Part shown: positions 43,246-51,793 of the stretch, piece by piece
How positions within the stretch are numbered: position 1 is the stretch's first letter
How the letters are laid out: every line of letters starts with the position of its first letter
Source: Roseomonas sp. AR75
GTDB taxonomy: Bacteria; Pseudomonadota; Alphaproteobacteria; Acetobacterales; Acetobacteraceae
Direction of reading: 5' to 3'
Assembly (NCBI RefSeq): GCF_005222815.1
Contig: NZ_STGB01000004.1
Span: 930,001 to 994,000 of the forward strand
Length of the DNA: 64,000 bases
Notes under the pieces: generated by a model
Databases searched by the model: none
What the model was told of the DNA's origin: nothing
Seen by the model: only the letters and a program-made list of their open reading frames with translations
Position numbers and translations under genes: made by a program

Positions 43246-44025
43246 ATGCGCATCGACCGTGTCCCCTTCGCCGACGTCGCCGCCTATCTCGACCAGAAGG
43301 ACACGATCCTCGTGCCGCTCGGCGCGCAGGAATGCTACGGCCCGCACCTGGCCATGGGCACGGAGCTGCGCATGTGCGAGCAGTACGCGACCGAGCTCGG
43401 CGCGCGTGCGGGGTTCGCGGTGGCGCCGATCGTGCCCTTCAACTACTCGCACATGTTCCTCGACTATCCCGGCACCTGCTCGGCCGAGATGGCGACGATC
43501 GAGGACTACGTCGCGCAGGTCTGCGACGGGCTGGCGCAGCAGGGCTTCCGGCACTTCCTGTTCATCAACATCCATGCCGGCAGCCTCGGCCCGCTGGAAA
43601 GCGTCTGCCGCTTCCTGCGCGCCGAGCACGGCGCGGCCGGCGCGGTGCTCGACATCTTCTCCGTCATGCGCGACGTGGGCGGCGTGGAATGGACGGCGAA
43701 GCAGGCGCCGACCGGGCATGGCGGGGAGATGGTGACCTCCGTCGCGCTGCACATCTCGCCGGAACTGGTGTTCATGGACCGCGCCAAGGCGCCGGGCGCG
43801 CTGAAGGATTTCGCCGAGGGCATGCGCACGGTCGCATCGGGCAAGGTGGGGATCGGCAAATCCTCGATCATGCTGTTCTCGAACATGTCGGACTACTCGC
43901 CCTCCGGCATCCAGGGCGACCCGACCGCGGCGAGCGCGGAGAAGGGCAAGGTGGTGTGGGAGAATGCGCTGGCCTTTGGCGTGGACGCCGCGGAGAAGTT
44001 CTCCCGCGTGACGCTGGGGGCCTGA
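43246..44025 (+). CDS. creatininase family protein
   Basis: Amidohydrolase-like metalloenzyme of 259 residues. The family N-terminal motif for metal binding reads VPLGAQECYGPHLAMGTE (usual form LPxGSxEQHGPHLP), with FLFINIHAGSLGP and the second motif PTGHGGEMVTSVAL. Creatininases hydrolyse cyclic amides or related compounds; the specificity is open. The ATG at 43246 has GAAGG upstream; the long upstream frame crosses the GntR gene and is rejected. The next gene follows 4 bases after the stop. Confidence 0.9.
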   Translation: MRIDRVPFADVAAYLDQKDTILVPLGAQECYGPHLAMGTELRMCEQYATELGARAGFAVAPIVPFNYSHMFLDYPGTCSAEMATIEDYVAQVCDGLAQQGFRHFLFINIHAGSLGPLESVCRFLRAEHGAAGAVLDIFSVMRDVGGVEWTAKQAPTGHGGEMVTSVALHISPELVFMDRAKAPGALKDFAEGMRTVASGKVGIGKSSIMLFSNMSDYSPSGIQGDPTAASAEKGKVVWENALAFGVDAAEKFSRVTLGA

Positions 44026-44029
44026 GGCG

Positions 44030-44818
44030 ATGCGGCCGAATCCGCTCAAGGCGCTGTGGGCCGAAGGCAAGCCGGCCTTCGGCACCTGGTGCACGCTGGT
44101 GAACCATCCCCGCTTCATGAAGCTGCTGGCCGCATGCGGCCTGGACTTCGTGATCCTGGAGATGGAGCATACGGACTTCACGATTCGCGACGTGTCGACG
44201 CTGGCGCTGATGGCGCGCGAAGCGGGCATCGCGCCGATCGTGCGTCCCCCCGGCCTCCTGTCGCCGCACGACCTGACGCGCGCGCTGGACGCGGGCGCGC
44301 AGGGACTGCTGCTGCCCAACGTCGCCGATGCCGAGACGCTGGAACGCGTGGTGAAGGCCACGAAGTACCATCCGCGCGGCGAGCGCATCCTCAACCTGCG
44401 GGGGCCGCACACCGATTACCTCCGCCTGGCAAATCCCGCCGAGCAGATCGCGCGCATCAATGCCGGCAGCATCACCGTCGCGATGATCGAGACGCAGCGC
44501 GGCCTGGACGCACTGCCGGAGATCTGCGCGGTGGACGGGTTGGACGCGGTGATGATCGGGCCGGACGATCTCAGCCAGGACCTCGGTGTGCCGGGCCTGC
44601 TGAACGACCCGAAGATGCAGGCCGCGACCGAGCGCGTGATCGCCGTCTGCGACGAGAAGAACATCCCCTGGGGATTCTCCTGCCAGGATCTGCAGGCGGC
44701 GGAGAAGTGGCTGGCGCGCGGCATCCGCTGGATGCCCTTCGCCAACGACGCCGCCGTGCTGTTCAACAGCTTCAGCGCGGCCGCGACCGGGCTGAAGACG
44801 CTCTCGCAGCGCAACTGA
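44030..44818 (+). CDS. HpcH/HpaI aldolase family protein
   Basis: Class II pyruvate aldolase-like enzyme of 262 residues. It shows FVILEMEHTDF (catalytic His), IAPIVRPPGL (Arg), IETQRGLDALPEI (metal Glu) and VMIGPDDLSQDLG (metal Asp). Substrate is probably a 4-hydroxy-2-oxo acid, giving pyruvate and an aldehyde. It sits between the creatininase and the racemase/isomerase-family genes with gaps of 4 and 13 bases, so the three act in one pathway. Confidence 0.92.
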   Translation: MRPNPLKALWAEGKPAFGTWCTLVNHPRFMKLLAACGLDFVILEMEHTDFTIRDVSTLALMAREAGIAPIVRPPGLLSPHDLTRALDAGAQGLLLPNVADAETLERVVKATKYHPRGERILNLRGPHTDYLRLANPAEQIARINAGSITVAMIETQRGLDALPEICAVDGLDAVMIGPDDLSQDLGVPGLLNDPKMQAATERVIAVCDEKNIPWGFSCQDLQAAEKWLARGIRWMPFANDAAVLFNSFSAAATGLKTLSQRN

Positions 44819-44831
44819 GGAGACGCGACCG

Positions 44832-45629
44832 ATGAAGGCTGTTGCCGACTACCGCCCCTATGGCTGGCGCGCGAAGATCGGGCTGATCGTGCCCTCCACC
44901 AACACGATCAACGAGCCGGAATTCTGGCGCCTGGCGCCGAAGGGCGTGACCATCCACACCGGTCGCGCGACGCTGCTCGGCAAGGCCACCGAAGAAAGCT
45001 ATTTCCGCATGGCGGAGGCGGTGAAGGTCGCCGCGGACGACCTCGCGACGGCCGAGGTGGACGTCGTCGCCTATGGCTGCACCTCCGGCAGCATCGTCTG
45101 TTCCCTGCAGGACATCGTGGCGGACCTGCAGCAGCGCACCAAGGTGCCGGCCGTCGCGACCGCGGGCGCGGTGGTGGCCGCGCTGCGCGCGCTGGGTTCG
45201 AAATGCGTCGCCGTCGCCACGCCCTATGTGGACTTCGTGAACGAGAGCGAGCGGCGCTTCCTGCAGGAATACGGCTTCGAGGTGGCGTCGCTGCACGGGT
45301 TGCGCCTGGGCGAGACGCAGGAGGAACGCCGCGGCATCGGCCGCGTGCCGCCCGAGCACATCTACCGCATGGCGATGGCCTGCAACCGGCCCGAAGCGGA
45401 CACCATCTTCGTCTCCTGCACCAACCTCGCGACCATCGACGTGATCGCGCAGATCGAGGCGGATACCGGCAAGCCGGTCGTCACCAGCAACCAGGCCTGC
45501 TTCTGGGCCTGCCTGCGGCTGCTGGGCCTGCCCGACAGGATCGAGGGGCACGGCCGGCTGCTGGGCGACTGCACGGCGCCGATCACCATGGACAGCTTCG
45601 CCCTGCCGCGGCAGGCGAAGGCCGCCTGA
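44832..45629 (+). CDS. maleate isomerase / Asp-Glu racemase superfamily protein
   Basis: Enzyme of 265 residues with the two catalytic cysteines of the superfamily: VVAYGCTSGS near residue 80 and FVSCTNLATIDV near 197. The opening AKIGLIVPSTNTINEPEFW is like maleate isomerase and arylmalonate decarboxylase. A GAGGAGA Shine-Dalgarno is 8 bases ahead. Ends tail to tail with the second HpaI aldolase (stop codons adjacent at 45629/45630). Reaction could be cis-trans isomerisation of maleate-like acids. Confidence 0.9.
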   Translation: MKAVADYRPYGWRAKIGLIVPSTNTINEPEFWRLAPKGVTIHTGRATLLGKATEESYFRMAEAVKVAADDLATAEVDVVAYGCTSGSIVCSLQDIVADLQQRTKVPAVATAGAVVAALRALGSKCVAVATPYVDFVNESERRFLQEYGFEVASLHGLRLGETQEERRGIGRVPPEHIYRMAMACNRPEADTIFVSCTNLATIDVIAQIEADTGKPVVTSNQACFWACLRLLGLPDRIEGHGRLLGDCTAPITMDSFALPRQAKAA

Positions 45630-46403
45630 TCAGAGGCTGCGCAGGAGGCGCGCCCTGTCCGTCGCCGCCGACTGCAGCAGCGTCGCGTCATGCGCGGCGG
45701 AGATCCAGCGCATGCCCAGCGCCTTGGCGCGGGCGAAATGCGCCTCTTCCGTGATGCCGCCCATGCCCGCCACCTTGCCGGCCGCGCCGCAGGCTTCGGC
45801 CAGGGCGCGCGCGGCATCCCACACGGCGGGATCGTCCTTCGCACCGGTTAGGCCGAGATCGACCGTGAGGTCCGAGGCGCCGAGGAACAGCACGTCCACG
45901 CCCGGCACCGCCGCGATGGATTCCGCGTTCACCACGCCGCGTTGCGTCTCGATGATGGCGACCACCAGCGTCTCGGCCGCCAGCGCTGCCACGGCATCCG
46001 CCTGGCCGATCGGGGCGCGGCGGAAATGCGGGAAGACCGGCGGCAGCGGGCGGCGGCCGGCGGGCGCGAAGCGGGCGGCGCGGACGATGGCTTCCGCCTG
46101 GGCCGCATCCTCCACCCGCGGGATCACCACGCCGAGCGCGCCGGCCGAGAGCGCCTGGCCGATCGGTCCCGGCGCGGCATCGGGCAGGCGCACCAGCGGC
46201 GCGATGCCGGCATCCAGCGCGGCGAGCAGCAATTCGCCGATCGCATCCGCGCCGATCAGGTTGTGTTCCGCGTCGAGCACGAGCGCGTCGAATCCCGCAC
46301 GCGCGAAGATCCGCGCGACGTCGCCGCTGCGCGCCAGTTGCAGCGTGGCGACAAGCGCCGTATCGCCTGCCGCCAGGCGTGACCTGAGACCGTTCAGCTT
46401 CAT
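45630..46403 (-). CDS. HpcH/HpaI aldolase family protein
   Basis: Second aldolase of this region, 257 residues, of the same superfamily but quite distinct: LVLDAEHNLIGADAI (catalytic His), PLVRLPDAAPGPIG, VVAIIETQRGVVNAES (metal Glu), LFLGASDLTVDLG (metal Asp). Start at 46403; a very long frame upstream is an overlap with the dehydrogenase on the other strand. The divergent dehydrogenase starts only 16 bases away, so promoters lie inside one or both coding regions. Confidence 0.91.
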   Translation of the reverse strand: MKLNGLRSRLAAGDTALVATLQLARSGDVARIFARAGFDALVLDAEHNLIGADAIGELLLAALDAGIAPLVRLPDAAPGPIGQALSAGALGVVIPRVEDAAQAEAIVRAARFAPAGRRPLPPVFPHFRRAPIGQADAVAALAAETLVVAIIETQRGVVNAESIAAVPGVDVLFLGASDLTVDLGLTGAKDDPAVWDAARALAEACGAAGKVAGMGGITEEAHFARAKALGMRWISAAHDATLLQSAATDRARLLRSL

Positions 46404-46418
46404 GGGACAAGCAGAGTG

Positions 46419-47393
46419 ATGCCCGAGTGCTTCATCGTCCAGCCCATCCACCCCGCCGGGCTCGATCGCCTGCGAGAAGGCGGGGTCACGCCACGCATCG
46501 CCAGCGCGCACGACATGGCGACGGTTGCGAAGGAGATCGCCGGCTGCGTCGCGGTGGTGACCCGCAATGCCGGGCTGGACGCCGCGGCGATGGATGCGGC
46601 GCCGGACCTGAAGGTGATCGCCAATCACGGGGTCGGTACCAACAAGCTCGACCTGAAGCACGCGGCGGCGCTGGACATCCCGACCGTCTTCACGCCGACG
46701 GCGAATGCCCGCAGTGTGGCCGAGCACGCCATCGCGCTGATGCTGGCGCTGGCGCGGCGCGTCATCGCGGCCGATGCGGCGGTGCGCGGCTGCGACTGGC
46801 AGCTGCGCTACGACGCGCGGATGACCGAGCTGCACGGCAAGACGATGGGGCTGGCCGGCTTCGGCACGATCGGGCGGATGACGGGCGCCATCGCGCGGCA
46901 TGGCTTCGGCATGAACCTGCTGGTGTTCTCGCCCGCCACCCCGGATGCGGCGCTGGCGGAGGCCGGTGCGGTGCGCGCGCCGACGCTGGAGGCGCTGCTG
47001 GCCGAGTCCGACGTGGTCTCCCTCCATCGGCCGCTGCGGCCGGATACGCGCAACATGATCGACGCCGCAGCACTGGTGCGGATGAAGCCCACCGCCTTCC
47101 TGGTGAACACCGCGCGCGGCGAGCTGGTGGACACCGCGGCGCTGGCGGCGGCGCTGCACGAAGGCCGCATCGCCGGCGCCGCCCAGGATGTGTTCAAGGT
47201 GGAGCCGGCCCCGGCCGACGAGCCGCTGCTCCGCGCCCCGAATTCCGTGCTTGCGCCGCATATCGGCGGCGTGACGGAGGAGGCGATGCGCGAGACCGCG
47301 CTGCAATGCGCCGACCAGATCCTCGACGTGCTGGCGGGCCGTCGCCCGCCGCACCTGGTTCAGCCGGAGATCTGGGAACGCCGCCGGCGCTGA
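46419..47393 (+). CDS. D-isomer-specific 2-hydroxyacid dehydrogenase
   Basis: NAD-dependent dehydrogenase of about 324 residues. Nucleotide-binding motif GLAGFGTIGRM, catalytic Arg in LVNTARGELVDT, Glu in QDVFKVEPAPADE and His in VLAPHIGGVTEEA. The N-terminal part TRNAGLDAAAMDAAPDLKVI fits the family. A GTG at 46416 is an alternative start. Likely reduces or oxidises the 2-oxo acid that an HpaI aldolase handles, which explains its location. Confidence 0.93.
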   Translation: MPECFIVQPIHPAGLDRLREGGVTPRIASAHDMATVAKEIAGCVAVVTRNAGLDAAAMDAAPDLKVIANHGVGTNKLDLKHAAALDIPTVFTPTANARSVAEHAIALMLALARRVIAADAAVRGCDWQLRYDARMTELHGKTMGLAGFGTIGRMTGAIARHGFGMNLLVFSPATPDAALAEAGAVRAPTLEALLAESDVVSLHRPLRPDTRNMIDAAALVRMKPTAFLVNTARGELVDTAALAAALHEGRIAGAAQDVFKVEPAPADEPLLRAPNSVLAPHIGGVTEEAMRETALQCADQILDVLAGRRPPHLVQPEIWERRRR

Positions 47394-47400
47394 CGCCGCC

Positions 47401-48363
47401 TCACTGCGACCAGGGCTGCCGCTGCCACATATCCCGGAACAGGCGGTCCTCGGCGCGGATATGCTCGGCGAAGCGCTGTGCCGGCATGTAGTTCAGCGGC
47501 TGGAAGGTGCGGCGGCAGAGCGCCTGGAATTCCGCATCGGCCGCCATGCGATCCAGCGCCGCGGCATAGCGCGCCGCGATCTCCGCCGGCAGGTTGGGCG
47601 GTGCGCTGAGGCCGCGCACCGTCGTGGAGACGACGTCGATGCCCTGTTCGCGGAAGGTCGGCACATCCGGCGCCAGCGGGTTGCGCTGCGCCGACATGAC
47701 GCCCAGCACCTTCCAGGGCTGGCCGCTGGTCATCATGATTCCCTCGCCGAGATTGGCGGTGCCCACCACGACATCGCGCTTCACCAGCGCCAGTACCGCG
47801 GCGGTGCCGGCATTGTAGGACACCAGCTCGAACTTCGCGCCGGTGGCCTGTTCCAGCATCTTCGCGCTGACCCAGGCCGAGCCGCCGACGCCCTGGATGC
47901 TGACCGTGACGAGCCCCGGCTCCCGCTTCGCGCGTGCGATCAGTTCCGCGGCGTTGTTGATGCCGCTGTCCGGATGCACCGCGAACACCGCGGGATCCTC
48001 GATGACGCCGGCGAGCGGGGTGAAGGTGTTGATGCCGAAGCGCACGCTGCGCTCGATCGGGATGATCACCACGCCCGGCGTGTTGGTGATGCCGATGGTG
48101 TAGCCATCCGGCGCGGCCTCCGCTAGCGCGGTGTAGCCGACGGCGCCGCCGGCGCCGGGACGGTTCAACACCACCACGGGCTGGCCGAAATCCTTGGTGA
48201 GATATTGCGCGATGTTGCGCCCGGTCATGTCGGTGCCGGCGCCGGCACCGAAGGGGACGATGAGCGTGATCTGGCGTTCCGGCCAGGCGGCGCGCGCAAG
48301 CCTCGGTGCGGCGAGGACGGCCAGTCCTGCGCCGAGAGCGGTGCGTCGGGAAAGCAGCGTCAT
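47401..48363 (-). CDS. tripartite tricarboxylate transporter receptor, Bug/TctC family
   Basis: Receptor of 320 residues with a signal peptide that starts MTLLSRRTALGAGLAV (twin-arginine-like) and is cut near LARAAWP. Bug hallmarks: ITLIVPFGAGAGTDMTGR, VVLNRPGAGGAVGYTALAE. It converges on the dehydrogenase gene. A 134-base gap with inverted repeats (GGTGCCG near 48434 and CGGCACC near 48469) separates it from the aminotransferase stop upstream. Confidence 0.93.
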   Translation of the reverse strand: MTLLSRRTALGAGLAVLAAPRLARAAWPERQITLIVPFGAGAGTDMTGRNIAQYLTKDFGQPVVVLNRPGAGGAVGYTALAEAAPDGYTIGITNTPGVVIIPIERSVRFGINTFTPLAGVIEDPAVFAVHPDSGINNAAELIARAKREPGLVTVSIQGVGGSAWVSAKMLEQATGAKFELVSYNAGTAAVLALVKRDVVVGTANLGEGIMMTSGQPWKVLGVMSAQRNPLAPDVPTFREQGIDVVSTTVRGLSAPPNLPAEIAARYAAALDRMAADAEFQALCRRTFQPLNYMPAQRFAEHIRAEDRLFRDMWQRQPWSQ

Positions 48364-48497
48364 GGGCCTGTTCCTTGCTGTTCTGCGAGAAAAGGTCGTG
48401 CTGCCGGCGTGTCGTCCCAGGTGTCTTGTTCTGATGGTGCCGTTCGTGCCGCCATCATGACGTCGGCACCATGCCGACGGCAAGCGCGGCGTTCGCC

Positions 48498-49703
48498 TCA
48501 GGCGAGGCTTTCGCAGAAGCGGCGGATGCGGGCGCAGGCATCTCCGAGCTGCGCGTCGGATGCGGCGAAGCTGACGCGGAAATGGCCTGGGAACATGAAG
48601 GCGCTGCCGTGCACCGTGGCGACGCCTGCTTCCGACAGCAGCGCGAAGACGAAGTCCCAGTCGCTCTCGATGCGCGCGCCGGCCGGCGTCGTCTTCCCGA
48701 GGCAGGCGGTCATGTCGGGAAAGGCGTAGAAGGCACCCTCCGGCTTGTGGCAGCGCAGGCCGGGCGTCGCATCCAGCATGCCGACGACCAGGTCGCGACG
48801 CCGCTCATAGGCCTGGCGCATCGCCTCCGTCTCGTCCTGTGGGCCTTCCAGCGCGGCCAGCGCGGCGGCCTGCGCGATGGAGCAGGTGTTCGACGTGCTC
48901 TGCCCCTGCAGCTTGTCCATCGCCTTGATCAGCGCGCGCGGCGCGCCGGCGAAGCCGATGCGCCAGCCCGTCATCGCATAGGCCTTGGAACAGCCGTTCA
49001 TCGTGACGGTGCGGTCCTTCAACCGCGGCTCCACCTGCGCGAAGGTGGCGAAGCGACGACCGTCGAAGATCAGCTTCTCGTAGATGTCGTCGGTCAGGAT
49101 CATCACTTGAGGATGGCGCAGCAGCACCTCCGCCAGCGCCTTGAGTTCCGCTTCATCATAGGTGGCGCCGGTGGGGTTGGAGGGCGTGTTGACGATCAGC
49201 CACTTCGTCCTCGGCGTGATCGCTGCTTCCAGCTGCTCCGGCCGCAGCTTGAAGTTCTGGTTCGGCCCGCAGGGCAGCAGGACCGGCGTGCCATCCGCCA
49301 GGCTGACGATGTCGGGGTAGGAGACCCAGCACGGCGTCGGGATGATCGCCTCGTCGCCGGGATCCAGCGTGGCGACCAGCGCATCGTAGATCACCTGCTT
49401 GCCGCCGGTGCCGACGATGATCTCATCCGGCGCGTAGTCCAGGCCGTTGTCCCGCTTGAACTTGGCCACGACGGCCTTGCGCAGAGCCAGTGTCCCTGCG
49501 ATGTCGGTGTAGCGAGTCTCGCCGCGCTCGATGGCGGCGATGGCGGCGTCCTTGATGTGGCGCGGCGTCTCGAAATCGGGCTCGCCGGAGGAGATGGCGA
49601 GCACGTCCTTGCCTTCCGCCTTCAGCGCCTGCGCGCGCTGACGCATCGCGGTGGTCTGGGAAGGCTGGATGCGGTTCAGCCGCGCGGCGATGGCGATGCT
49701 CAT
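48498..49703 (-). CDS. pyridoxal phosphate-dependent aminotransferase, class I (AspC-like)
   Basis: Aminotransferase of 401 residues, fold type I. PLP-binding Lys in NGCSKAYAMTGWRIGFAG, NTPSNPTGATY for the cofactor pocket and ILTDDIYEKL for the PLP-pyridine contact. Similar to bacterial aspartate/prephenate aminotransferases. It is the last gene of a minus-strand run that starts with the hydantoinase subunits, just after two Bug receptor genes; the previous stop is one base from its ATG. Probably handles an amino acid formed by hydantoin or amide cleavage. Confidence 0.93.
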   Translation of the reverse strand: MSIAIAARLNRIQPSQTTAMRQRAQALKAEGKDVLAISSGEPDFETPRHIKDAAIAAIERGETRYTDIAGTLALRKAVVAKFKRDNGLDYAPDEIIVGTGGKQVIYDALVATLDPGDEAIIPTPCWVSYPDIVSLADGTPVLLPCGPNQNFKLRPEQLEAAITPRTKWLIVNTPSNPTGATYDEAELKALAEVLLRHPQVMILTDDIYEKLIFDGRRFATFAQVEPRLKDRTVTMNGCSKAYAMTGWRIGFAGAPRALIKAMDKLQGQSTSNTCSIAQAAALAALEGPQDETEAMRQAYERRRDLVVGMLDATPGLRCHKPEGAFYAFPDMTACLGKTTPAGARIESDWDFVFALLSEAGVATVHGSAFMFPGHFRVSFAASDAQLGDACARIRRFCESLA

Positions 49704-49704
49704 C

Positions 49705-50694
49705 TCAGCGCGCCGGGGCGAGCTTCGCGCGCGCGACGACGTCGCGGAACTTCTGCAACTCCGCGGCGACGAAGGCGGCGGTGGATTCCGGCGTGCTGTC
49801 CGTGACGGCGTCGATGCCGGCCGCGGCCAGGCGCTCGCGCATCGCCGGATCGGACATGCCCTTGTTGGCCGCGGCGTTCAGCCGCTGCACGATCGGCTGC
49901 GGCAGCCCCTTCGGCCCCAGCATCACGTTCCAGGTGGTGGCGGTGAAGCCGGGCAGGCCAGACTCCGCTGCGGTCGGGATGTCCGGGAACAGCGGGTGGC
50001 GTGTCGGCGTGCCGACGGCGATGGCGCGGAACAGGCCGTCGCGGATGCCTGGCGCGAAGGAGCCCAGCGGTTCCCAGGCATACTGGATCTCGGATTTCAC
50101 CAGCGCCTCCGCCAGCGGTGCGCCGCCGCGATAGGGCACGTGTTCCGACTGCAGGCCGCCGGCTGCGAGGTTCATCATCTCCCCGGCAAGATGCCCCACG
50201 CTGCCCGATCCCGAACTGCCCCAGCTTGCCGCGCCCGGCCGCGCCCGGATGCCCGCGATCAGCGAAGACAGGTCGCGATACGGCGAATCCTTCGGCACAG
50301 CGAGCGCGATCGGCGCGCGGCCGAGGATGGCGATGGCCGTGAAATCGGCAATCGCGTCATAGGGCGTGGTGTCCGGTTGCAACGCCGGCAGCGTCCCATG
50401 CGTGGAGGGCGTGCCGAGCAGCAGGGAATAGCCGTCCGGCGGCTGGCGGCGCACGTATTCGCTGCCGATGGCCCCGCCGGCGCCGCCGCGGTTCTCCACG
50501 ATCATGCGCGCGCTGGCACCAAGCTGCGCCGGCATCCGCTCCGCCAGCATGCGCGCGAGCAGGTCGGCGGAGCCGCCGGCGGGGAAGGGCACCGTGAAGA
50601 CGATGGGCCGGCTCGGCCAGTCGCCCTGCGCCAGGGCAGGACGGAAGGGCAGCGCAGCCAAGGCGGCAAGCGCAAGGCGGCGGGTCGTCGTCAT
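49705..50694 (-). CDS. tripartite tricarboxylate transporter receptor, Bug/TctC family
   Basis: Receptor of 329 residues. Signal peptide TTTRRLALAALAALPFRPALA, then IVFTVPFPAGGSADLLAR, IVENRGGAGGAIGSEYVR and VPYRGGAPLAEALVK. It is in the hydantoinase-aminotransferase run, in tandem with another Bug receptor; the two differ in sequence, so they may be for different ligands or partners. Confidence 0.93.
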   Translation of the reverse strand: MTTTRRLALAALAALPFRPALAQGDWPSRPIVFTVPFPAGGSADLLARMLAERMPAQLGASARMIVENRGGAGGAIGSEYVRRQPPDGYSLLLGTPSTHGTLPALQPDTTPYDAIADFTAIAILGRAPIALAVPKDSPYRDLSSLIAGIRARPGAASWGSSGSGSVGHLAGEMMNLAAGGLQSEHVPYRGGAPLAEALVKSEIQYAWEPLGSFAPGIRDGLFRAIAVGTPTRHPLFPDIPTAAESGLPGFTATTWNVMLGPKGLPQPIVQRLNAAANKGMSDPAMRERLAAAGIDAVTDSTPESTAAFVAAELQKFRDVVARAKLAPAR

Positions 50695-50716
50695 GCGGGC
50701 TCTCCCGGGCAAGCGA

Positions 50717-51697
50717 TCAGCTTGCCTTGATGTTCTGGCTGCGGATGATCTCGCCCCACTTGTCGAGCTCCCGCGTCCAGTAGGCGTCGAATTCCGCGGG
50801 GCTGCTGCCGATCACCTCGATGCCGGCGCCATTGATGCGCCGCCGCGTCTCGGGGTCGTTCAGCGCCTTCAGCAGCGCATCGGAGATGCGGGCCGCGATC
50901 GGCGCGGGCGTGCCGGCGGGCACCAGCAGCCCGACATCGGTGGAGCTGTCGAAGCCCGGTACACCTGCTTCGGCGAGAGTCGGCAGGTCGGTCGCGAATT
51001 CCGAGCGTGTTGCCGTGCCGACGCCCAGCACCTTCAGCGCGCCGGTCTGCCGGTGCGGCAGGGCGGTGACCAGATCGACGAACGACATCTGCACCTCGCC
51101 GGCCAGCAGCCCCTGCGCCGAGGGACCGCCGCCGCGATAGGGCACATGCACCATGCGGATGCCGGCCTTCGCCATCAGCAGCTCCGCCGCGAGATGGCTG
51201 CTGGCGCCGACGCCGGCGGAGGAGAAGCTGAGCTGCCCGGGCCGCGCACGCACATAGGCGATGAATTCCGCGACGCTGCCGACCGGCACGGAGGGATGCA
51301 CGGACAGCGACTGCGCGCTGCGCGCCACCAGGCTGAGCCCCATGAAGGCGCCGCGGTTGTCGTAGGGCAGCGAGGCCATCAGATGCGGCGCCATCGCATA
51401 GGTGCTGTTGGTCGCCAGCAGGATCGTGTAGCCGTCCGGCCGGCTGCGCGCGACATAGGCATGGCCGATGGTGCCCGCGGCGCCGCTGCGGTTCTCCACG
51501 ATCACGGTCTGGCCGAGCACCGATCCCATGGTCTGCGCCAAGATGCGGCCGAGCACGTCGGTGGATCCGCCTGCCGCCCAGGGCACCACCATCGTCACGG
51601 GGCGCGAGGGAAAGGCCTCCTGCGCCGCGGCGATGCGCGGCAGGGCGGCGAGGCCGAGGCCGGCGCCGAGAAGGGAACGTCGCGTCGCAATGGTCAT
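50717..51697 (-). CDS. tripartite tricarboxylate transporter receptor, Bug/TctC family
   Basis: Receptor of 326 residues. Signal peptide with TRRSLLGAGLGLAAL (twin-arginine-like), then VTMVVPWAAGGSTDVLGR, VIVENRSGAAGTIGHAYV and VPYRGGGPSAQGLLAGEV. A 22-base gap precedes the next receptor gene downstream and a 96-base gap follows the HyuA stop upstream. Closest relation in this window seems to be the receptor at 22139-23131 by motif layout. Confidence 0.93.
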   Translation of the reverse strand: MTIATRRSLLGAGLGLAALPRIAAAQEAFPSRPVTMVVPWAAGGSTDVLGRILAQTMGSVLGQTVIVENRSGAAGTIGHAYVARSRPDGYTILLATNSTYAMAPHLMASLPYDNRGAFMGLSLVARSAQSLSVHPSVPVGSVAEFIAYVRARPGQLSFSSAGVGASSHLAAELLMAKAGIRMVHVPYRGGGPSAQGLLAGEVQMSFVDLVTALPHRQTGALKVLGVGTATRSEFATDLPTLAEAGVPGFDSSTDVGLLVPAGTPAPIAARISDALLKALNDPETRRRINGAGIEVIGSSPAEFDAYWTRELDKWGEIIRSQNIKAS

Positions 51698-51793
51698 GCT
51701 GCACCTCGCTGTGGCCGCGCTCTGCGGCGGGTTGTTGGACCGATTGCCGTGGCTGCGCTTCGTCCTGGCGCGGCGCCTTTCCCGATTGAGCCT

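Noticed and set aside
42439-44412. GntR frame continuing upstream through the creatininase gene to 44412 as one large protein
   Set aside because: The upstream part is antisense to the creatininase and aldolase genes and has no coding features; the regulator needs only about 237 residues.
48434-48475. GGTGCCG/CGGCACC repeats in the 134-base gap before the aminotransferase stop as a CRISPR-like or attachment site
   Set aside because: Single inverted pair with a 28-base loop and no further copies; more likely a weak hairpin.
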